Positions 23,701 to 35,106 of a stretch of DNA of 64,000 nucleotides are shown here, piece by piece. Source of the DNA: Culex pipiens pallens (Eukaryota > Arthropoda > Insecta > Diptera > Culicidae); assembly GCF_016801865.2 (NCBI RefSeq), contig NC_068939.1, positions 181,938,034 through 182,002,033 of the forward strand, given 5' to 3'. The stretch's first letter is position 1, and every line of letters begins with the position of its first letter. The notes under the pieces are model-generated. The model saw only the letters and a program-made list of their open reading frames with translations. It had not been told where the DNA came from and did not search any database. The position numbers were made by a program, and so were the translations under genes.

Positions 23701-24118
23701 GAAACATTTTGACAACATTTTTTCAACAAATTTCTTAACTTGAAAGATGTTTCAAATCAGCTTCCAAATTGCGCTTTTTCAGTCACGCCAAAGGTTACAC
23801 ATTAGTCGTATCTACTCATTTTGTTTGTTTCAAACTTGTCTGGATTAAGCATCGGTGACAAATAATGTTACTTGGGTAGTTCAATATGAACAGCAGATTG
23901 AAGTGAATAAAACCAAATCAGGTTATGTAATTATAATTTTTTATATGAATTTTCAAAACATTGGCGCCAAAAAAGGCAGGCAAATGTATACTTCCGCATG
24001 TATTTCGGGAATTCCCGGGAAATTTACATATTTCCCGGGAAACGGGAAATATTTTTATCCGGGAAATCCCGGGAATTCCCGGGAATTTTTTTCCCGGGAC
24101 GGGAAATTGGACGCTCTA
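20726..24118. mobile_element. hAT-like element, 3393 bp, perfect 8-bp TSD
   Basis: The ends TAGAGCGTCCAATTTCCCGG and ...GGGAAATTGGACGCTCTA are inverted, and AATTATAG occurs immediately outside both ends (20718-20725 and 24119-24126). Subterminal blocks are built from repeated CCCGGGAAATCCCGGGAATT motifs, which are self-complementary. An 8-bp duplication and TAGAG-type end fit the hAT superfamily. No transposase frame is present, so it is non-autonomous, and about 2.1 kb of its length is a further insertion (21737-23876). Confidence 0.8.
21737..23876. mobile_element. CCCAAGTARC-ended element nested in the hAT-like element
   Basis: The ends CCCAAGTAGC and GTTACTTGGG are inverted and flanked by TA (21735-21736, 23877-23878). 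Inside both ends are related GTTTCAAA and CAACTT-containing sequences (TTGTTACAACCATTTG on the left, CAACTTAATCGAAACATTTT on the right). A slightly GC-richer patch at 22110-22620 has two overlapping minus-strand frames of 71 and 94 codons that I could not identify. A TA duplication suggests a Tc1/mariner-type or related mobiliser. Confidence 0.55.
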
Positions 24119-24834
24119 AATTATAGTCTTGATTTAAAAAAATTCAAAATATTTTTTTCGAATAGATCGCAAAATTTCACGAATGTTTCATGCTTTGACA
24201 TTAAAAATCGGACCATTAGTTGCTGAGATATCGACATTAGAAAATGGTGGGTTGTTTTGGTGAGATTAAGAAAACTTCAATTTTCGTGTTTCCTTTTCTT
24301 AAAGCGGCTCTATCTCAGCAACCCGAGGTCCAATGTTCAATGTCTCTTAGACAATTTTATAGCAAATTTTCTGAACTTTTCAAAAAAAATATTTTTGAAA
24401 ATGGTCACTCATGGTCACTATTTTTCTAAATTGAAAAACTGCAAATATTTCACTAAAATCAAACTTTCGGTGGCTATATCTTGAAAACAGAGCCCTTTAT
24501 CAAAAAATCTGTAAAGTACTTTCCAATTGCAAATTCAATGTTGCATTACAAATTTTTTTTTCCGTGTGCCTATTTTTTTCTCAAAAGTGCTCAACAACAC
24601 CTACAATTTTGCTGAAGACACCAAATTGATCAGAAATTTCACTCAAAAGTTACAGCTGTTTGAATATTTACATACAATTTTTGTATGAACAGCAGCCAAA
24701 ATTGTATGAAGACTTGTATGGGTTAACCAATGACGCAAAATAGCTTATTTGGTCATAGGGAAGTCCCTCACAAAGTTTGAGCCAAATCAAAAAATACAAA
24801 TAAAATCCATTTCCGGTTTTGGTAGAGAATTGCT

Positions 24835-25024
24835 AAATGGTTAAAAAAAATACCCTTTTTAAATGTTTGGGGTTGATTTGAAAACAAAAATTTCGTGAGA
24901 TCGTAAAATTTCACGATCTTTAAAAAATTGAACTAAAATGTATAGCAATATTTTGTATACATTATTATAGATATGCTTTTTTCAAAAAAAAATCAAAATG
25001 TCATTGAAATTATGAAAAAAAAAA
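24835..25024. other. AT-rich spacer
   Basis: Nothing was recognised between the foldback copy and the tandem duplication. Confidence 0.4.
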
Positions 25025-25432
25025 TACCTAACGTCTTTTTCCGATCAGCAGTCTCAAAAATCAAAATTTTTATATTTTGAAATGCGTTACGTTTTAAAAG
25101 AAAGTTAATTAGTTGGGCTATTAATGTCAAATATGTTGTGGTCCGAAAAAACAAGCTGAATATTTGAAAAAGTCCTATGGATTTTTCAGGTGCTTATTTG
25201 ATGGTCTCGGAACCGAAACGCTCAAATTTACCTAACGTCTTTTTCCGATCAGCAGTCTCAAAAATCAAAATTTTTATATTTTGAAGTGCGTTACGTTTTA
25301 AAAGAAAGTTAATTAGTTGGGCTATTAATGTCAAATATGTTGTGGTCCGAAAAAACAAGCTGAATATTTGAAAAAGTCCTATGGATTTTTCAGGTGCTTA
25401 TTTGATGGTCTCGGAACCGAAACGCTCAAATT
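25025..25432. repeat. 204-bp tandem duplication
   Basis: The sequence from TACCTAACGTCTTTTTCCGA to GAACCGAAACGCTCAAATTT occurs twice in direct tandem (25025-25228 and 25229-25432), differing at very few bases (GAAATGCG versus GAAGTGCG). The near identity points to a recent duplication or an assembly duplication. Confidence 0.9.
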
Positions 25433-28190
25433 TGTTTTTTTTGTGATCCGTGATCCTTTTAATATTTTCCATAACATATCCAAAAATTGCAAACAATCCA
25501 TTGTTTTAGAAAAATATTCAAATCATGATTCAAAATGTATCAATCAAAAAATTTGTATACCGAATCATTTATGGTTGTTATTTTTATTCTGTAATATTTT
25601 ATGTTTTATAAAAATCTTCAAGAAAACAGATGACACCTGGGTTTGAAAATGTTGCTTACTAATATTTTCAAAAATGGAAGTTTTTTCAATAAAATCATCA
25701 TCTAAAAACATTGGAACAAAACCTGAATCCAAAAATATAATGCATATTTAAAAAAAAATATTTGGGTTAAGCCAAATGAGACGCTTTAATAAAAATAATT
25801 TAAAAGTTCAACGAAATTAACAAAAATGAATTTGCAAAATGGGTGCTGAAAAGTAAGACATTTCAGCACTAGTATTGAAAAGTAATATTTTGTTTTTGGA
25901 TGTTTTGATTTTTAACGGACATTTAGTTCAAAATTCTGTGTAAAGGGCGTTTTTCGGAATCGCAAAAAAAATCTTCTTTTTACAACTTTTTACTTAAACT
26001 ACTATTATGTGTTTTTTTGTCGATTATAAAACATGTTTAGAAATAATGATAAAATATCCGTTAAAAATATTTTTAGATACACAGTCTCACTAATAATCAT
26101 TTTTTTTCCTTAAATATTTGCAGTGTTGCAAATGAGTGATAAAAAAGCTATCAATAGATTATCTCTGCACCAAAAATATCCGAGAGTATAGCGGCCGTCA
26201 CTGTAGCTTGTGAGATCTCTTCTTGTGTCTCGTGATTCCCAGCGATGTCATTCTCTCTCTATCACTCCTCCCCTTTTCCTCGACTATGCGCTCTCACCGC
26301 TGAGTCTCTCAATCTCTCCGAAAACTGCAATGAGAGAACGCGAGATGGCGATTAGGAGCCGACCACGCATGACGTCCTGTTAAACTGCGTTTGCGAAATT
26401 GGTTTTGTGGCGGCTTTTGTGGTTAAACGCTGTTGCGGTAGCATGATCGTGGAAGCGGCAATGAGAGAGAAAAGGAAAATGTCAATCGCGAGTGGGTAAA
26501 CACGAAAACGTGTTCGGCTATGTTCGGCGCTGAGAGTTTCAATGAAGAGAGAAGAGCTGTTGTATTTGAGGCATGAATATTCAGGCGAGATAATTGTAGT
26601 TGCTGAGAGCTGATATTTTGATATTTTAACAACCCTGAATATTTGTCAAACTTAATTTATTATCTCTTATTTCGAAATTATTCGGCTTTAAAAATCTCCC
26701 AAACTTGCTAGAATGTCTGAAACTAATAAAAAATGGAGAAAAATATTTTTCAATCAAAATTAGCTAAGTTTTTTTAAATATCCGTTTTTTTACCTTAAAA
26801 AAAGTTAGCAAAGTTATTCGAACATCGAAACGGATTTTTACATTTTTGAACAGAATATATTTTTTTATATCTGGGACTTAACATACTTGTGTCTCTGATT
26901 GAGATAATAAAACTAAAATTTATGTTAAGTGAACTATTTGATTCCTGATCGTAATTATGATAAAACAATAGAGCAATTTTATTATAATATTCTAGTGTGT
27001 AAAATCAGTTCAGGTTACTAAAAACTGGATCGTCAAACTTTTGATAATACGAAACAACCGTTGAACAGGAGAGAATCTCTGTATAGCGCGAAAAACATTC
27101 CGAAAATGTGAAAATTATTCCAAACTGCATAATCAGAGCGCGTAAAGAAGCGCCAACGCCGAGAGGATCAAACACGGCTCAAAAATGTACCTCTCAGCAG
27201 CAGCCTCATCATCGTCAGGAGGTCCTTTCAGATTCCTGGCAAAAGGTTGACGCAAGCAAAGGTTAGCTCCACCTCCACGGAAAAAAAGCAAAGAAAAAAC
27301 GAGTGATATTGATTCAAGTCCCCCTTCCCCCCTCTGGAGAGTGGAGGTGCCGACAGGGAAAACCACACCAATCAACCAACCACGAAGCCCTCGACGACGA
27401 CGACGACGACGGCTCCACTTCCACAGAGTGAAAGTGTTAATTTAAAAACTTTATAAAAGTATTAAAATTCATTTCGGTATCAAGATTCGTGCTTTGCGTG
27501 CTGCTTGTCGATGATATTTTCCTCCTTGACTTTTTCCCCGTGTTTCGCCACCCCCTCTTTCCAGAGAGGAGGGGAAAATCACCCAAATTTACCTGGCGTA
27601 AAAATGAGCGAAAGACGTTTCGCAACTCTTTTTATGATATTGGCACTCTATCTCGCTCTGGCGCAGCATCACTTTCACCCCCTTCTGAAGGTGGCCGTAC
27701 ACATTCATTAACCGAGCACCACCAAGAAGAAGTAGAAGACAACGATGGTTGGGTTATAATTGCGTGATTTTTGCCACCGGGCTTCTTCGCCGAGGTGGGT
27801 GTCGATGTCAGCAAATTTTGGATTTTTATTAAAATATGTAAATGTAATTTTTATGATTATTATTGGATTATTTAAAACAGAGCGTAATTAGTTCGGTGTT
27901 TGTACTTATAGGTAAACGGCAGCCAGTCAGAGCAGAGCCAACATCGAAAACAGTAGTTTGGTTGATGAACGCGGAGGACTCTGCGTGGTTGTGGAATTCG
28001 TAATGGGAATTAGCATTTTTCTTCTTTAAGAAGTGCAAATGCTGAATACAAATTTTCGAACGTGCAATAATCCTGCAAAGCTAAAATCATTTTATTTCAT
28101 TTTTTAATAATTTACTTGTTGATTTACAAACCATTAGATAGATTGACCCTATTTTTCAGCTGAAAAATCAACGATTATGATTGAAACATA
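25433..28190. other. Unassigned DNA
   Basis: No gene or complete element was recognised. A GC-richer stretch at 26180-26600 is rich in GAGAGA/CTCTCT and contains many CG dinucleotides. A second at 27130-27780 carries a GAC-triplet microsatellite (about 27393-27413) and overlapping short frames without known domains. Either could hold regulatory or untranslated exon sequence, but nothing specific supports that. Confidence 0.45.
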
Positions 28191-29141
28191 ATCCAAACAT
28201 TCAAAATTATGCCCCTTTAAAATGTTAGTCTTGGTTTAAAAATTCTGAAAATATTTTTTTTCGAAAAGATCGGAAAATTTTACAAATGTTTCATATTTTA
28301 ATATTGAAAAACAGACCATTAGTTGCTGAGATATCGACATTAGAAAATGGTGAGTTGTTTGGGTGAGACTTAGAAAACATCAATTTTCCTGTTTTTAAAC
28401 CTTGGCATGACAGTATCTCAGCATCTAAGGGACATATCAACAAAGTTCAAAAACACCATATATAGAGAATTTTCTCTGCTTTTCAAAAATATGTTTTTCA
28501 AAAGTGGGCAAACATGTGCATTAATTTTAAAAAATTAAAAACTGCGACCATTTTCAAAAATTCACCTAAGACTGGATTTAACTTGAAAACGGTGCACTTT
28601 ATCAAAATTTCACTAAAGTACTTTTTGGTTGCAAATTTGATTTTACATCGAAAAATGAAGTTGAAAATTTTTTGCGATCAATATTTCGATTTTTTTTAAA
28701 AATCAGTATTGATTCAAAAATTCATAACTCGGTCAAAGATTTTTTGCACAACCTGGAAATTTCTGAAAAGTTGGCATTTGATGTCCTCAAAAAAAATAGT
28801 GTTTTTTGCAAATCAAGTTTTAGTGACAAAAAGTTAAATAAAAAATCACAAATTTTTACCGTGTATCTTTTTTTCCAGTGTAGTCCGTATCCATACCTAC
28901 AACTTTGCCGAAGACACCAAATCGATCAAAAAATTCCTTCAAAAGATACTGATTTTTGAATTTTCATGCATCATTTTTGTATGGACAGCTGCCAAATTTG
29001 TATGGAAAATTATATGGACAAACTAATGATGCAAAATTGCTTCTTTGGGCATACCGAAGGCACCAAAAAAGTTTCAGCTGGATTAAAAAATACAAAAATT
29101 AAAATTGAAGAAAATATACCGATTTCGTTGAGAATTTCTCT
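28191..29141. mobile_element. Foldback family A, right half only
   Basis: Starts at the family's symmetry point (CCAAACATTCAAAATTATGC, AAAATGTTAGTCTTG) and runs to the terminal GATTTCGTTGAGAATTTCTC. It follows the right arm of the complete palindrome at 46861-48781 throughout, including GCATACCGAAGGCACCAAAA. The left arm is missing, so this is a 5-prime-truncated or recombined copy. Confidence 0.75.
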
Positions 29142-29308
29142 ATAACAAATAATTCAATTTAATTTGTTCAGCCTATTAAAAAAAATATCACAAATGTTTG
29201 TTTCTCGAATATAAAACTGAACATTCAATATTTTCAAACAAAAAACGTCGGCTTCTATCAAAAATTTGGATTGTACCAGTTCTTTCATTCAATATTCCCT
29301 GAACCGTT

Positions 29309-29667
29309 CAGACTCGATTATCCGAAGGCCTTGGCCAAATTTCACTTCGGATAATCGAAACATGGAAAAAAATGGTTGTATTATTTTTTTATTGTTGAGC
29401 TTAAATGATAAATGAAGTGATTTAGAATGTTTTAATCCAAGATGGCGGTGCTGAAATATTGAAAACATGCATTTTTAAATTTTATAATTAATCAATCATT
29501 CAAATTTGACTAAAATGAGGTCGCAGAACTCAAGTTTGATGTTAAAAGTAAGAAAAAAAAAATACGAAAAAAATATTGTTTGTGATTCGATTATCCGAAA
29601 TCCCATACAAACCTTAGAATAATCGAACTTCGGATAAATGAGGCTCCGGATAATCGAGTGTGGACTG
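29309..29667. mobile_element. pogo-like MITE, CTCGATTATCCGAAG ends
   Basis: The left side CAGACTCGATTATCCGAAGG and the right side CCGGATAATCGAGTGTGGACTG are inverted, and TTCGGATAATCGAA pairs again just inside. The right end reads CTG followed by TA, as in pogo/Tigger-type elements that duplicate TA. The left end is missing about five bases of the canonical CAGTCCACACTCG end. It is non-coding. Confidence 0.6.
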
Positions 29668-30057
29668 TATTCAAAAAATATGTTCCAATAATTTATTTAC
29701 ATGATTTTTTTAATAAAATAAAAATGTAAAAAACAATCCATAGGATCAACATCTCCATTTAAAAAAAATATGAATTGCATTACATACCAGTACAGTTATT
29801 TAAATATCTTGGTTTTGAACATATTTTTTTTGTTGATAACAGTTTTCAACAATTTCACAATAAAAAAAAAGTTCAATTATGCTAAAAATTATCATCAACG
29901 CAGAAAAATGCATTCCGAAATACTTTTCAGTTTATGGTCCTTCAATTTGCCGCAATTTTTTTTTTTTTTTTTCAAAAGATATTATTTTGCAAAAATCTTT
30001 TTTTTTGCAAAAGCCGAGTTTAAAAAATGGCGTTTTATAAGTGTAACTATTATTTTC
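29668..30057. other. AT-rich unassigned DNA
   Basis: Nothing was recognised; homopolymer A and T tracts dominate. Confidence 0.4.
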
Positions 30058-30174
30058 TGAGATGTCCTCAGCCATATCTACAATTGTGGTTTGGTTGAGC
30101 GTTTTAGCAGAATGCATTACTGTGAATACAAAGAGACGAGTTGTTCCTTTTAATTCCGCTATATATTTTAATAT

Positions 30175-30228
30175 CTTGACAGATACGTATTTCGTCTACT
30201 ACTTGCAGACTTCATCAGTGTTCTGTTC
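30175..30228 (-). ncRNA. Hammerhead ribozyme-like motif, left arm
   Basis: On the minus strand CTGATGA (30212-30218) is followed by GTCT...AGAC able to form stem II, then GAAA, then the minimal stem III TACGTA and the TC cleavage position. It is the exact reverse complement of the motif in the other arm. One extra A lies between CTGATGA and stem II, and only about three base pairs of stem I are obvious. Activity is not demonstrated. Confidence 0.5.
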
Positions 30229-30254
30229 TCGACTTCGAGAACGTCGTCGTCGAG

Positions 30255-30310
30255 AACAGAACACTGATGAAGTCTGCAAGTAGTAGACGAAATACGTATC
30301 TGTCAAGATA
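30255..30310 (+). ncRNA. Hammerhead ribozyme-like motif, right arm
   Basis: CTGATGA at 30264-30270, stem II GTCT (30272-30275) with AGAC (30285-30288), GAAA at 30289-30292, TACGTA at 30293-30298 and TC at 30299-30300. ACA before the core can pair with TGT after the cleavage position as the start of stem I. A stem III of two to three base pairs is typical of type I hammerheads in retroelements, which usually cleave best as dimers. The extra A after CTGATGA is the main departure from the canonical core. Confidence 0.5.
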
Positions 30311-30510
30311 TTAAAATATATAGCGGAATTAAAAGGAACAACTCGTCTCTTTGTATTCACATATCTACAACTTAATTGATCAGCTGCCAAATTGGAAGGA
30401 GACTTGTATGATAGAACTAATGATGCAAAATGTGTTCTGTGGTTAAAAAAAGTACACACAAAGTTTCATCCAAATCAAAAAATACAATAAAAATAAAAAT
30501 AAAATTGCAA

Positions 30511-31720
30511 AAAATGCGATTTTTTGGACAATATTCTTTTTGCAAAGTTGTTATGCCATAAACAAACGGAATGGCGTTGGAAGAGAAAATAAAAAAAAGC
30601 TTCCCTTCTTTAAAAAAACTAAAAACAGAAATTCCATCATTCAAAATTATTACGAAATTATATCAAACTGAAAGACTAAACTAAAAATAATCCAACTTAA
30701 TTACTGTATTTCCTGTTCTCTATTTAACGAACGAGAACAACTTCCTCGAAATCGCGTAAGTCCATGTACATAAATAAGTCGGCTAATATTAATCCGTACC
30801 ACAGCGGTTCAACTTTGCACAATTCTCCCACTCTAACCCAGTCTTCTCAAACTTGGTTGTATTTACCCTCGATACCTATACACACATACGACTTATTTTT
30901 CCGCCGTTCTCGTTCCCAGAAAACTCAGCTCCGCATCCCCCGAGATCCAGAAAATTATGAACTTTCCCGCGCGGCTAGCAAACAACTCCTTTTTCCACAC
31001 CCCCCGAAAAAAGCCAAACACCCACGCTTGCCCGAATGAAACACACAAATAAATCGAAAAGTTTCCGGAATTTCCAACATGTATTTTGCATTTTCTTCAA
31101 ATTAATTTAGAAATTTAAATGTAAATAGAAATCTATAAACATTGCGCGCCGCTATAATCCTTTGGCACCGCTGAAGGGGTGGGGCAAAAAGGGACGAAAG
31201 TGACTCCACTTTTCCCGCGGATGCTAGTCGATTGTGTTATTTGCTACCAACGTTGGAGATGTTGGATGCTTTTTGCCGGGTTAACATAGCTTGTACATTT
31301 GGGCAATCGCCTGCCGACACCCAAGGACCCAAATACACACACGCACACACACATACGTGGACTTACATTCTCGCGCCACGGAACCGCAACCGAAATCGTC
31401 ATCGTCTCCAAAGGGTTTGGGGTTTTTGGGTCTGGCGTTGGTGGCAGGGTGACTACTTGCTAATACAAATTGTTGCATTTACTACTAAAATGTTTTGTCC
31501 TAAAATTTTTAACAAAAATATTTTGAAAAGGTTCGTAATTTTACACGGTCCACAATCCTTCTAACTCAAAGCGAAACATGCTTGAGGATACCGTGGAGAA
31601 TTTACCTTATAATCTTAAAAAAGTGAAGCATCTTAAATTACCCTCATCATCCCCTATCCTTGGACGAGCTGCGATGTTATGGAGAGGTTTTTTAAGACAC
31701 AATAAAACAAAAGTACAAAA
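30511..31720. other. Unassigned DNA
   Basis: No gene was recognised. A CA-rich microsatellite with ACACACGC lies near 31336-31356, and a short GC-richer patch spans 31140-31440. An open frame at 31232-31564 has no known domain. Confidence 0.45.
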
Positions 31721-32100
31721 ATACAAAAATAACAAAATGACAAAAATGACAAAAATGAAAAAAGTGACAAAAATGGCAAAAATGACAAAAATTACAAAAA
31801 TGACAAAAATGACAAAAATGACAAAAATGACAAAAAAGACAAAAATTACAAAAATTACAAAAATTACAAAAATTACAAAAATTACAAAAATTACAAAAAT
31901 GACAAAAATGACAAAAATGACAAAAATGACAAAAATGACAAAAATGACAAAAATGACAAAAATGACAAAAATGAAAAAAATGACAAAAATGACAAAAATG
32001 ACAAAAATGACAAAAATGACAAAAATGACAAAAATTACAAAAATTACAAAAATTACAAAAATGACAAAAATGACAAAAATGACAAAAATGAAAGAAAATG
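31721..32100. repeat. 9-bp satellite, (ATGACAAAA)n with ATTACAAAA units
   Basis: About 40 tandem copies of ATGACAAAA, including an internal block of ATTACAAAA (31847-31890 and 32035-32060). Because 9 is a multiple of three, the repeat leaves a frame open that reads KMT/KIT; this is a repeat artefact. Confidence 0.95.
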
Positions 32101-32542
32101 AAAGAAAATAAAAGAATATGAAAAAAATGAAGAAAAAAAATTACTCATAAAATTAAAAAAATATTTTCAAATATTCTGGTTTGGTGCATTATTTGGTTTG
32201 GTTTCAAAACAAATATTTTTCAGAGTTTGAAAATATCTAATTTTGCATCAAGCAAAATTATTAAAATGAAAGAATTTAACGTTACCTAATAATAATAGAG
32301 GAGGGCAAATCGCTCTTTTCAGGAGCCGCTCATTTCCGGCTCTTTCGCTCTTTTTCAAAATTTGGATGAACAGGTTTTTTTTAAGAATCTTGTGATTTCA
32401 TAAGTTTTTCCACATTGGACTTATTATAAATTTTAGCTGAAAACGAGAAGATGCCATTGAAAACCATAGGTCTTGGCGGTCTCTATGTCAAGATTTCTAC
32501 TCGAACCTAAACATTCGAGTAATTGAATGGCATCTAAACTGA
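32101..32542. other. Spacer between two 9-bp satellite blocks
   Basis: AT-rich non-repetitive DNA with a small GC-richer island (32305-32350, GAGCCGCTCATTTCCGGCTC, which is partly self-complementary). No feature was assigned. Confidence 0.5.
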
Positions 32543-33930
32543 ATTACAAAAATTACAAAAATTACAAAAATTACAAAAATTACAAAAATTACAAAAATTA
32601 CAAAAATTACAAAAATTACAAAAATTACAAAAATTACAAAAATTACAAAAATTACAAAAATTACAAAAATTACAAAAATTACAAAAATTACAAAAATTAC
32701 AAAAATTACAAAAATTACAAAAAAAAATACAAAAATTACAAAAATTACAAAAAAAAATACAAAAATTACAAAAATTACAAAAATTACAAAAATTACAAAA
32801 ATTACAAAAATAACAAAAATAACAAAAATTACAAAAATAACAAAAATTACAAAAATTACAAAAATTGCAAAAATTACAAAAATTACAAAAATAACAAAAA
32901 AATTACAAAAATTACAAAAATTACAAAAATTAAAAATTACAAAAATTACAAAAATTACGAAAATTACAAAAATTACAAAAATTACAAAAATTACAAAAAT
33001 TACAAAAATTACAAAAATAACAAAAATTACAAAAATTACAAAATTACAAAAATTACAAAAATTACAAAAATTACAAAAATTACAAAAATTACAAAAATTA
33101 CAAAAATTACAAAAATTACAAAAATTACAAAAATTACAAAAATTACAAAAATTACAAAAATTACAAAAATTACAAAAATTACAAAAATTAACAAAATTAC
33201 AAAAATTACAAAAATTACAAAAATTACAAAAATTACAAAAATTACAAAAATTACAAAAATTACAAAAATTACAAAAATTACAAAAATTACAAAAAATACA
33301 AAAATTAAAAAAATTACAAAAATTACAAAAATTACAAAAAATACAAAAATTACAAAAATTACAAAAATTACAAAAATTACAAAAATTACAAAAATTACAA
33401 AAATTACAAAAAATACAAAAATTAAAAAATTACAAAAAAATACAAAAATTACTAAAATTACTAAAATTACTAAAATTACTAAAATTACAAAAAATACAAA
33501 AACTACAAAAATTAAAAAAAAACAAAAATTACAAAAAATACAAAAATTACAAAAATTACAAAAATTACAAAAATTACAAAAATTATAAAAATTACAAAAA
33601 TTACAAAAATTACAAAAATTACAAAAATTACAAAAATTACAAAAATTACAAAAATTACAAAAATTACAAAAATTACAAAAATTACAAAAATTACAAAAAT
33701 TACAAAAATTACAAAAATTACAAAAATTACAAAAATTACAAAAATTACAAAAATTACAAAAATTACAAAAATTACAAAAATTACAAAAATTACAAAAATT
33801 ACAAAAATTACAAAAATTACAAAAATTACAAAAATTACAAAAATTACAAAAATTACAAAAATTACAAAAATTACAAAAATTACAAAAATTACAAAAATTA
33901 TAAAAATTACAAAAATTACAAAAAAAAATA
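32543..33930. repeat. 9-bp satellite, (ATTACAAAA)n
   Basis: About 150 tandem copies of ATTACAAAA over almost 1.4 kb, with occasional variants (ATAACAAAA, insertions of extra A, ATTACTAAA near 33449-33485). The + strand is virtually free of G throughout. Long frames reading NYK/ITK on + and NFC/FVI on - stay open only because the unit is nine bases. Confidence 0.97.
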
Positions 33931-35106
33931 AAAAAGTTTAAACATTGAATTAACGAGCCATGGTTCAACATTTGAATGAACAAAGTGTTTAAAAATGCAT
34001 TTTACACCTGCCCAGTTGTTTTGCAATCATAATTTCTAAAATACCTAAGCATTGACGAAATTTTTTTTTCTTTGCAAAAAAAAAAGTTTTGTGGTGCTGT
34101 ACATTGGAATTTCATAAAAATTTAAAATACTTTTAATGCAGCTAAAACATGCTCAATATGATTATCAATGCAGAAAAATGCGTTTTAGATTGTTCTAAGT
34201 TGATTTGACTTCTATTTTCATTAAAATTTTGAAGATTTTTGAAAAATTTTTTTTTTGTCCCCTGATTTTTCGGACCAATTTTGAAGGGGGGCGACATAAA
34301 CTTTGAAAAATATGTGCAGCGGCCTTACAAAAATTACAAGATTATCGAGAGAAAATTTTCGAATATTTTGGAAAGGATAGACTAAAATCAGTCTCAATAT
34401 TTTAACTCTTCTTTAGTAAAAAAATCATTCAAACCGGAGAGAAAAAAAATCCGTCGACGTGCCAACCGAGCTACGTCGCTATAGAAGGAAATTAATGTCT
34501 GTTTTTTTTTAAGTTAGCTAAATTGTGAATTTATCGAGCTATTTTCTCAAAGTAGATTTTTTAAACAGTTCTCACCCTGCTGCCGCGTGTGCTTCCAACG
34601 CTCAACGCAACCAAATGTAAGGATTTGTGTGCGCGGCGCTATTTAGGCTGCCTCCCCCGGCCGCGCTCTGAACCGAATCGGGAGTGCAAATATGAATTGG
34701 GTCGGTTTTTCGCGCTAGCAAGGCCTGAAACAGCTTCCAGGTAGAACGGTAGGCCTCTCCGCCGATGAGTGCGCGCGGCTAATTGTAACCGTGAGTAGTT
34801 GCATTGCAAACGCCCCGTCGTTTAGAAGAGGGCAAACATCACGGGGAAGGTGTGTGTGGTTTTTCGCGCTTTTCCGACCCAACTTTATGAGATCAGAGAA
34901 AAACGGAAAATGGGAGGTTGGGAGGGGATTGTTGTTTGTGATTGCGGTAAGGTCCTGTGTGGGGCCTATCGTCATTTTGTGCATTTTCTTGGGCGATTTT
35001 AGGAAAAGACACGAACTTTCGATTAGCGACAGATGGAGCTGATTTTAAAACTGAAGGTTTATGACATTTTGAAGACCTCATAAGGAATTTCACTCTTTCT
35101 TTTCAG
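33931..35106. other. Region upstream of the Nup88 exons
   Basis: AT-rich to about 34560, then GC-richer (34560-34990). I looked for an upstream Nup88 exon or start codon and did not find one. CTTTTCAG at 35099-35106 is a good acceptor for the exon that follows. Confidence 0.5.

Larger units (their letters stand above)
19899..24834. mobile_element. Foldback family A copy split by a hAT-like insertion
   Basis: The left end GAGTAATTCTCTACCAAAAC (19899) and the right end GGTAGAGAATTGCT (24834) are inverted, and the arms pair over about 800 bp each, including CAGCTGTAACTTTTGAGTGA and GGGCAAAGTTGTAGGTATT. The arms face each other across the 3.4-kb insertion at 20726-24118. Removing that insertion leaves a palindromic element of about 1.5 kb. 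It is non-coding. Confidence 0.8.
30084..30360. mobile_element. Penelope-like palindromic insertion with paired hammerhead motifs
   Basis: A 277-bp insertion flanked by the 10-bp direct repeat ATATCTACAA (30074-30083 and 30361-30370). After 38 single-copy bases, it is an almost perfect palindrome: arms 30122-30233 and 30249-30360 (112 bp each) around a 15-bp spacer. Each arm carries a hammerhead-ribozyme-like core. Penelope-like elements are known to carry small-stem-III hammerhead ribozymes in their terminal repeats, to have repeats in varied orientations, and to make variable target duplications. No reverse transcriptase or GIY-YIG domain is present, so this is a short non-autonomous or severely truncated copy. 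Confidence 0.6.
30058..30510. mobile_element. Diverged foldback family A right end, interrupted
   Basis: Skipping the insertion at 30084-30360, the host sequence reads GTCCTCAGCCATATCTACAACTTAATTGATCAGCTGCCAAATTGG..., and continues with GATGCAAAATGTGTTCTGTG and AGTTTCATCCAAATC. These are the landmarks of the right end of family A (CTCAACAATACCTACAACTTTG, CAGCTGCC, GATGCAAAATGG, AGTTTGAGCCAAATC). Part of the middle is deleted. Confidence 0.55.

Noticed and set aside
26180..26640. LTR or gene promoter in a GA/CT- and CG-rich patch
   Set aside because: No paired second LTR, primer-binding site or core promoter element could be identified.
31578..33983. Long frames reading NYK, ITK, NFC or FVI repeats
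   Set aside because: They arise from a 9-bp tandem repeat. The composition is extreme, and frames are open on both strands.
34560..34990. GC-rich stretch as an upstream Nup88 exon
   Set aside because: No frame matches the N-terminal Nup88 propeller motifs, and no suitable donor joins in phase with 35107.
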